Assembly (NCBI GenBank): GCA_905233555.1
Contig: CAJODF010000005.1
Span: 1 to 48,340 of the forward strand
DNA: 48,340 bases
Direction: 5' to 3'
DNA from: an uncultured Prevotella sp.
Lineage (GTDB): Bacteria > Bacteroidota > Bacteroidia > Bacteroidales > Bacteroidaceae
Positions 43,550-48,340 of this stretch are shown in pieces (position 1 is the first letter of the stretch; each line of letters begins with the position of its first letter). A program made the position numbers and the translations under genes. The notes below the pieces were generated by a model. It was given only the letters and a program-made list of their open reading frames with translations. It had not been told where the DNA came from and ran no database searches.

Positions 43550-44863
43550 TTACTTGTTGATGCGCTTCTGACCGTTCTCGATCACGATGCCCTTGTAGTT
43601 CTTGTCAACCTGCTGGCCAGCGAGGTTGTAGATAGCCTTCTGAGCCTTCTGAGTCTTCACACTCTTCACGCCAGTTGCCCAATCCTTCTCAACTTCAGCA
43701 GCCCAATCCTCATCGTCGCTTGTTGCATAGCCGTCGTCACTATCGTCGAAGAACAACTGCATGTTGTCGAAGTAGAACTTGGTCTGCAGAGTCTTGTCCT
43801 CATTCAGGTTGAATGCGACAGACTGGAAGCCACCATTATCAGCCTTAGCCTGATCTGCACTGAGGGTAACTTCTGCTGACTTGGTCTGCCACTCAGTTGT
43901 GAAGCTAAGAGTGCCAATACCAATGTCGTAGTGGTTGTAGGTACCAGGAAGAGCGTGAGCCTGTGTAGTTACCGAAGCCTCTGCATCTGCTCTGTAATCG
44001 AATGCGAACTTCACTCTGTTACCAGCCTCGAGAGCACGAGGAGCAACCATCCAGAACTGGCTGTCCCAAGCATTCACTGCATCGGGCTTACTCTCTACGT
44101 AGAATGCACCGTCAGCAATACCAGAATCCAGACCTGTGCCGTTAGCAGTCATGCTATGAACATCAAGTGCACCATCAGTAACAGTTGCGGGATATACGCA
44201 AGCCTCATAGTCGTTCTCACACTTACCGTTGGCGAGGACGTTAATCCACTCAGGATCAGAGAGAATGACGATCTTAGCCTTTACAACGAAGTTAGCGAAA
44301 TAGTATTCAACAGGATGATCCAGATCCTGTGTCAGGTTGAATGCGATAGAAAGCATACCTGGCTGTCCTGCCATAGAACCTGATACTTCGAAATCTTCTT
44401 CGAAGGTCTGCCATTCAGTATCCCATTGAGGAGTGCCCTGGAATACCTGCCAGTGGTGATAGTTACCTGGCTGGTCATGAGCCTGAATGTCGGTTTTAAG
44501 ACCTGCCTCGCTGGCTTTGTAGTCGAAACTTACAGAAACCTGTGTAGGTGAGAAGAGAGCCTCGTCAAATACAATCCAGAACTGGGTGTCCCAAGCCTCT
44601 TTTTCCTTTACGGGAGAATAAACCTTGATGCAGTTAGCACCGTCGGGTCCTTCACCTTCCAGAATGGCACTCTGAGCACCATCCATAGCAGCAATCTCAT
44701 TTGCGGGAGCAGGGTTGTTGTCATTGATTCCGCACTCCTTGATGAAGAAGCTTGCGAATGAACCCTCAAGATCCAACTCACCGTTCTCGATGATGCTTAC
44801 TCTCTGTGCAGACATGTTTGTTGCAAACAGTGCTGCAGCGACTAAAGTAAATAATTTCTTCAT
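43550..44863 (-). CDS. Secreted protein with two jelly-roll repeats and T9SS-like C-terminus
   Basis: A 437-residue exported protein of unknown function. Signal peptide MKKLFTLVAAALFATNMSA. Two similar domains of about 170 residues follow (about 21-200 and 205-385); both contain W-D-T/S-Q-F-W, an FDYKA/FDYRA strand, QAHDQPGNYHHW / QAHALPGTYNHY, TEWQT and SIAFNL / SVAFNL, the look of a CBM4/9-like carbohydrate-binding beta sandwich. An acidic linker (DDSDDGYATSDDEDW) leads to AIYNLAGQQV...KGIVIENGQKRINK, a short T9SS-like sorting C-terminus resembling that of the endonuclease at 11961. Probably surface-attached or released; ligand unknown. Single-gene unit with its own promoter and terminator. 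Confidence 0.8.
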   Translation of the reverse strand: MKKLFTLVAAALFATNMSAQRVSIIENGELDLEGSFASFFIKECGINDNNPAPANEIAAMDGAQSAILEGEGPDGANCIKVYSPVKEKEAWDTQFWIVFDEALFSPTQVSVSFDYKASEAGLKTDIQAHDQPGNYHHWQVFQGTPQWDTEWQTFEEDFEVSGSMAGQPGMLSIAFNLTQDLDHPVEYYFANFVVKAKIVILSDPEWINVLANGKCENDYEACVYPATVTDGALDVHSMTANGTGLDSGIADGAFYVESKPDAVNAWDSQFWMVAPRALEAGNRVKFAFDYRADAEASVTTQAHALPGTYNHYDIGIGTLSFTTEWQTKSAEVTLSADQAKADNGGFQSVAFNLNEDKTLQTKFYFDNMQLFFDDSDDGYATSDDEDWAAEVEKDWATGVKSVKTQKAQKAIYNLAGQQVDKNYKGIVIENGQKRINK

Positions 44864-44928
44864 AATGTTTTTGTTTAAAAATGAATAAAAAATGTTAGTT
44901 AATAACGTTAATGATTAAATTCTGGGGG

Positions 44929-44960
44929 CAAAGATAGTGGTTTTTTGTCAAACTACCAAA
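44929..44960 (-). promoter_or_regulatory. Promoter of the T9SS cargo-like gene
   Basis: Minus strand TTTG (44957-44960), 20-nt spacer, TATCTTTG (44929-44936); leader about 60 nt. It lies in the 242-nt gap between this gene and the terminator of the acyl-CoA dehydrogenase. Confidence 0.82.
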
Positions 44961-45051
44961 TTTTTTCCGAACAAATTTTTTATTATTTGTAACATTTTTC
45001 GTTTTTGGGTCAAAAAATGGGGAAATTTGATAGTAGGTATTAAAGAAAAAA

Positions 45052-45097
45052 ATTGCTACCATTAAATCTCGCAATTGCTAGAATTAATGGTAGCAAT
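45052..45097 (-). terminator. Terminator of the etfA-S23-acd operon
   Basis: Perfect 14-bp stem ATTGCTACCATTAA / TTAATGGTAGCAAT with an 18-nt loop, followed on the minus strand by TTTTTTTCTTT. Confidence 0.88.
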
Positions 45098-45105
45098 AAT
45101 TACCT

Positions 45106-46794
45106 TTAATCTTCAGTAGCGGGCTCAGCAGCCTTGAAACTGTCGAGATCCTCTACTTTGAACATATCGATGTAGGCAGCCTTACCGGCAATGTCCTCAG
45201 TAGCCATGCGGACATAAACGTTGGCGCTCTTCTCGAAGAGTTCAGGCGCCTTCGTGGCGTCGCGGATAATCAGGATAGACATCACGAGTTCTGACGTCAT
45301 ATCGTAAAGACGACGGGCCAGGAAATCCTGAGCGTCCTGATTCTCGAGGGCCTTCACCTTTGCGAGGGCATCCTCATAGATCTGAACGAGAGAGGCAACG
45401 CGCGCTGCCATCGGCTTCAGGCTGTCGCTGACTTCCAGATTCTCCAGCATCTCCTTGATGTTAGCCAGCATGGTGCCGTTGGTGATGTAGCGGATAGCAG
45501 CAACAACCTGCAACTGCGTGGTACCCTCGTAGATAGAGAAGATACGTGCGTCGCGGAACAGGCGCTGGCTCTTGTACTCCATGATAAAGCCTGAACCACC
45601 GTGGATGCTGATGGCATCGTAAGCGTTCTGGTTGGCGTACTCAGAGTTCATACCCTTGGCCAGTGGGGTGAAGGCATCAGCCAAGCGCTGATACTTCTTC
45701 AACTCCTGCTTCTCCTCGGGAGTGAGCTTGCGGTCGCGCTCAATATCCTCAAGACACTTGTAAACATCTACGTAGCAGGCTGTCTCGTAGAGCAGTGAAC
45801 GACCAGCATCGAGTTTAGCCTTCATGCGAGAGAGCATGTCATAGACAGCAGGGAAGTTGATGATCTTATCACCAAACTGCTGGCGCTCCTTGGCATAAGC
45901 CAGACCCTCGTTGTAAGCCTCCTGCTCTACACCTACACTCTGTGCAGCGATACCCAGACGGGCACCGTTCATCAGGGCCATCACATACTTGATCAGACCC
46001 AGACGGGTGCTACCGCAGAGTTCGGCCTTAGCGTTCTTATAGGTGAGCTCACAGGTAGGTGAGCCGTGGATACCCAGCTTGTGCTCGATGTGACGAACAT
46101 CGACACCGCCCTGACGCTTGTCGTAGATGAACATCGACAGACCACGTCCGTCCTTGGTGCCCTCCTCAGAACGAGCCAGCACGAGGTGGATGTCACTATC
46201 ACCGTTGGTGATGAAGCGCTTCACACCATTCAGGCGCCAGCAGTTCTCCTTCTCGTCGAAGGTGGCCTTCAGCATCACGCGCTGCAGGTCGGAACCAGCA
46301 TCAGGCTCTGTGAGGTCCATACTCATACCCTCGCCAGCGCAAACGCGGGGGATGTACTTCTGGCGCTGCTCCTCGCTACCGAACTCGTACAGCGTGTCGA
46401 TACAGCTCTGCAGGCTCCAGATGTTCTGGAAACCGGCATCGGCAGCCGAAATCATCTCAGAGAGCATAGAGAACACTGCGTTGGGGAGGTTCAGACCGCC
46501 GTAACGACGGGGCATAGAGACACCCCACAGGCCAGCCTTACGGGTGGCGTCGAGGTTCTCGTAAGTCTTAGAGGCGTAGATCATACGACCGTTCTCGAGG
46601 TGTGGACCTTCGAGGTCGACGCTCTCAGAGTTTGGCTCGATGATATTGGCAGCCACGTCGCCGGTGATGTCGAGAATCTGCTTGTAGTTCTCGATGGCAT
46701 CGCCCAGATCGACGGGGGCGTAGTCATATTCTTTCGCATCAGCGAAACCCTTTTCTTTCAGCTCAACGATACGAGCCATCAGGGGGTGGTTCAA
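45106..46794 (-). CDS. Acyl-CoA dehydrogenase family protein, 5' end frameshifted
   Basis: FAD flavoenzyme passing electrons from an acyl-CoA to the electron transfer flavoprotein, whose alpha subunit gene lies upstream. 562 residues from a TTG at 46794. Seen: SAADAGFQNIWSLQSC, MSMDLTEPDAGSDLQ (about 158-172), NGVKRFITNGD, KLGIHGSPTCELTY, NGARLGIAAQSVGVEQEAY and IHGGSGFIMEYKSQRLFRDARI. The true start is probably the ATG at 46829: it reads MANYF, then the frame is lost, while the main frame reads HPEIGFYLNHPLM from 46815; relatives join MANY...HPEIGFYLNHP. About 7 nt (or another 3n+1) seem missing near 46815. The C-terminal half (about 400-560) has the extra domain of long acyl-CoA dehydrogenases. 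Confidence 0.92.
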   Translation of the reverse strand: MNHPLMARIVELKEKGFADAKEYDYAPVDLGDAIENYKQILDITGDVAANIIEPNSESVDLEGPHLENGRMIYASKTYENLDATRKAGLWGVSMPRRYGGLNLPNAVFSMLSEMISAADAGFQNIWSLQSCIDTLYEFGSEEQRQKYIPRVCAGEGMSMDLTEPDAGSDLQRVMLKATFDEKENCWRLNGVKRFITNGDSDIHLVLARSEEGTKDGRGLSMFIYDKRQGGVDVRHIEHKLGIHGSPTCELTYKNAKAELCGSTRLGLIKYVMALMNGARLGIAAQSVGVEQEAYNEGLAYAKERQQFGDKIINFPAVYDMLSRMKAKLDAGRSLLYETACYVDVYKCLEDIERDRKLTPEEKQELKKYQRLADAFTPLAKGMNSEYANQNAYDAISIHGGSGFIMEYKSQRLFRDARIFSIYEGTTQLQVVAAIRYITNGTMLANIKEMLENLEVSDSLKPMAARVASLVQIYEDALAKVKALENQDAQDFLARRLYDMTSELVMSILIIRDATKAPELFEKSANVYVRMATEDIAGKAAYIDMFKVEDLDSFKAAEPATED

Positions 46795-46844
46795 GTAGAA
46801 CCCGATCTCAGGATGAAATAGTTTGCCATTACTTTTTAATTTTG

Positions 46845-46885
46845 GAAGTTATGAAGTTATAGAAGTTAAGAAGTTAAGCCGATAG
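46845..46885 (+). repeat. GAAGTTAAG repeat, terminal inverted repeat of the S23 cassette (left)
   Basis: Five degenerate GAAGTTA units ending GAAGTTAAGCCGATAG. GAAGTTAAGCC (46870-46880) is the exact inverse of 47276-47286. Confidence 0.88.
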
Positions 46886-46890
46886 ACATG

Positions 46891-47268
46891 CTATAGCTCG
46901 TTGCCGAAATTGTTGTCAACTACGCCTTTGCAATAAGCGTTGAGCGTTTTGCTGCATTCCTCAATGGTCGTGGCTAAAAGCTCATAGCCATCCTCATTGA
47001 TATAGCCAAGGTCCTTAGAAAGGATAATATAGTATCTGCATTCTTCGAGGCTTCCCTGAGCTATGTTGTAGAAACGCAGTTTATCTGCTCTACTCAGTTT
47101 TTTGTACCCTTCAGCAATATTGGCCGGTATAGATACGGCTGCACGCTGGAACTGTGAACACAAGCCAAACTTCTCGAATTCAGGGTAAGACTTAGTTTCC
47201 CTATATACAAGAAGTACAAACTGGTGTGCCTTCTGCCATGCGACAATATTCTGAAATTGGTTCGTCAT
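46891..47268 (-). CDS. Four-helix-bundle protein (S23 / 23S rRNA intervening-sequence family)
   Basis: A 125-residue protein of the S23/IVP family (PF05635), related in fold to the Avd protein of diversity-generating retroelements. Seen: MTNQFQNIVAWQKAHQFVLLVY, then FEKFGLCSQFQRAAVSIPANIAEG-type signature (SIPANIAEGY, about 46-55), KLRFYNIAQGSLEECRYYI (about 63-81) and a C-terminal helix. Molecular role unknown. It interrupts what should be a direct etfA-acd junction and is enclosed by inverted GAAGTTAAG repeats on both sides (46845-46885 and 47271-47312), suggesting insertion as a cassette. Its start lies 3 nt inside the right repeat. Confidence 0.88.
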   Translation of the reverse strand: MTNQFQNIVAWQKAHQFVLLVYRETKSYPEFEKFGLCSQFQRAAVSIPANIAEGYKKLSRADKLRFYNIAQGSLEECRYYIILSKDLGYINEDGYELLATTIEECSKTLNAYCKGVVDNNFGNEL

Positions 47269-47270
47269 AA

Positions 47271-47312
47271 CTATTGGCTTAACTTCTTTAACTTCTTAAC
47301 TTCTTTAACTTC
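47271..47312 (-). repeat. GAAGTTAAG repeat, terminal inverted repeat of the S23 cassette (right)
   Basis: On the minus strand GAAGTTAAAGAAGTTAAG and a second similar half ending GAAGTTAAGCCAATAG; inverted copy of 46845-46885. Its outer end is 5 nt from the etfA stop. Confidence 0.88.
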
Positions 47313-47317
47313 AGATT

Positions 47318-48340
47318 TTACTTACTGTTCTGCTTATAATACTTAATCAGCTTTGGAACAACTTCCTCCACCGTTCCAACAATCACATAGTCGGCAATTT
47401 TGTTGATAGGAGCATCGGGATCGCTGTTCACAGAGATGATGATACCAGAATCCTGCATACCAGCGATGTGCTGAATCTGTCCAGAGATACCACAGGCGAT
47501 GTACACCTTCGGATGAACGGTAACACCAGTCTGACCAATCTGACGATCGTGATCCAACCAGCCAGCATCCACAGCGGCACGAGAACCGCCTACCTCACCA
47601 TGCAGCACCTTAGCCAGGTCGAACAGCAGGTCGAAATTCTCCTTAGAGCCCATGCCGTAACCACCGGCAACCACGATGGGAGCACCCTTCAGGTTGTGCT
47701 TGGCAGCCTCTACATGGTGGTCGAGCACCTTCACGACGAAAGCCTCAGGACTTACATACTTACTGACCTCAGGATATACGACCTCCTTCTTGCAGGCACC
47801 ATCGTAAATAGCCTTCTGCATCACGCCCGAGCGTACAGTAGCCATCTGAGGACGATGGTCAGGGTTCACGATGGTTGCCACGATGTTACCACCGAAGGCA
47901 GGACGAATCTGATAGAGCAGATTGTCGTAGTGGGTCTTGGTCTTGGCATCGTCGTAGGGACCAATCTCCAACTCTGTGCAGTCAGCGGTAAGGCCGCTCG
48001 TCAGAGAAGAACTGACACGAGGACCTAAGTCACGTCCAATCACAGTAGCACCCATCAGACAGATCTGAGGTTGCTCCTCCTTGAAGAGGTTCACGAGGAT
48101 ATCGGTGTGGGGAGCGGAGGTGTAGGGGAACAGGTCCTTAGCGTCGAACACAAAGAGTTTATCGACACCATAGGGCAGAATCTGATCCTCCACCTTACCC
48201 TTGATGCCTGTGCCGGCAACAATGGCGTGAAGTTCAACCTTCAGTTCATTGGCGAGTTTGCGACCCTTGGTCAGCAACTCCTGAGATACTTCCTGTACCT
48301 GAGTACCTTCAATTTCGCAATATACAAATACGTTGTTCAT
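47318..48340 (-). CDS. etfA: Electron transfer flavoprotein alpha subunit
   Basis: Complete 340-residue FAD-binding alpha subunit; its ATG is the last three bases of the window. Seen: the N-terminal nucleotide-like fold (MNNVFVYCEIEGTQVQE), GATVIGRDLGPRVSSSL (about 97-113), GLTADCTELEI, QIRPAFGGNIVATIV (about 144-158), VAGGYGMGSKENF (about 223), GSRAAVDAGWLDHDRQIGQTG (about 252) and YIACGISGQIQHIAGMQDS with the C-terminal FAD motif PINKIADYVIVG. It feeds electrons from the acyl-CoA dehydrogenase encoded downstream. etfB would be expected just upstream, outside the window. Confidence 0.96.
   Translation of the reverse strand: MNNVFVYCEIEGTQVQEVSQELLTKGRKLANELKVELHAIVAGTGIKGKVEDQILPYGVDKLFVFDAKDLFPYTSAPHTDILVNLFKEEQPQICLMGATVIGRDLGPRVSSSLTSGLTADCTELEIGPYDDAKTKTHYDNLLYQIRPAFGGNIVATIVNPDHRPQMATVRSGVMQKAIYDGACKKEVVYPEVSKYVSPEAFVVKVLDHHVEAAKHNLKGAPIVVAGGYGMGSKENFDLLFDLAKVLHGEVGGSRAAVDAGWLDHDRQIGQTGVTVHPKVYIACGISGQIQHIAGMQDSGIIISVNSDPDAPINKIADYVIVGTVEEVVPKLIKYYKQNSK

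Overview
The window looks like the chromosome of a Prevotella-type Bacteroidales bacterium (Prevotellaceae; species not determinable here). Reasons: near-50% GC; no Shine-Dalgarno sites but many promoters of the Bacteroidetes form TTTG-N19-21-TAnnTTTG; a SprA-type type IX secretion (T9SS) translocon and cargo with short T9SS-like C-termini; BACON-domain lipoproteins, an Oar-like TonB receptor and a DUF4831 protein; split gcvPA/gcvPB; a short LID-less adenylate kinase. No phage or conjugative element is seen. The content is mostly housekeeping, but the spaces between genes are unusual.

Layout. 1-1090: class II aldolase (shifted C-terminus) and terminator. 1088-3742 (-): DUF4831 exported protein and NAD(P)HX repair enzyme. 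3831-6885 (+): an in-frame HPRT-adenylate kinase fusion, obgE and a PgeF/YfiH purine nucleoside phosphorylase. 6972-13047 (+): a self-contained operon of Oar-like TonB receptor, BACON/OB-fold lipoprotein and secreted endonuclease I, suggesting extracellular nucleic-acid capture. tRNA-Val(CAC) (-). glyS and an FKBP lipoprotein (+). 15770-17600 (+): AAA ATPase plus DUF4435, the pair that defines PARIS-like defence. 17597-23198 (-): dxs-trkA-trkH-manA. AsmA-like protein (-). 25244-31515 (+): lplA-gcvT-gcvH-gcvPA-gcvPB-lpdA, a nearly complete glycine cleavage and lipoylation operon whose gcvH is broken. TPR/SpoIIE phosphatase (-). ddh (-). ruvA-sprA (+). A T9SS-type secreted protein (-). etfA, four-helix-bundle (S23) gene and acyl-CoA dehydrogenase (-).

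The main novelty is a set of short degenerate tandem-repeat elements (GTGAAAAG/CTTTTCAC, AAATTGTAAAT, AAGAAGTTAAG, AGGTAAAA). They sit exactly between stop and start codons, supply start or stop codons themselves, occur in inverted pairs around start codons or around a whole gene, and enter coding sequence: a 34-bp element is present twice in frame inside lpdA, and CTTTTCAC repeats encode part of the signal peptide of three exported proteins. In sprA a perfect 16-bp inverted repeat includes the GTG start codon. A second theme is three unrelated intergenic repeats that all have a 22-bp period.

A caution: at least four conserved genes (fba, the TonB receptor, gcvH, acyl-CoA dehydrogenase) carry small frame-breaking indels, and manA (perhaps gcvPB) lacks an internal segment. 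This may be real microdeletion or assembly error; the sequence alone cannot decide.
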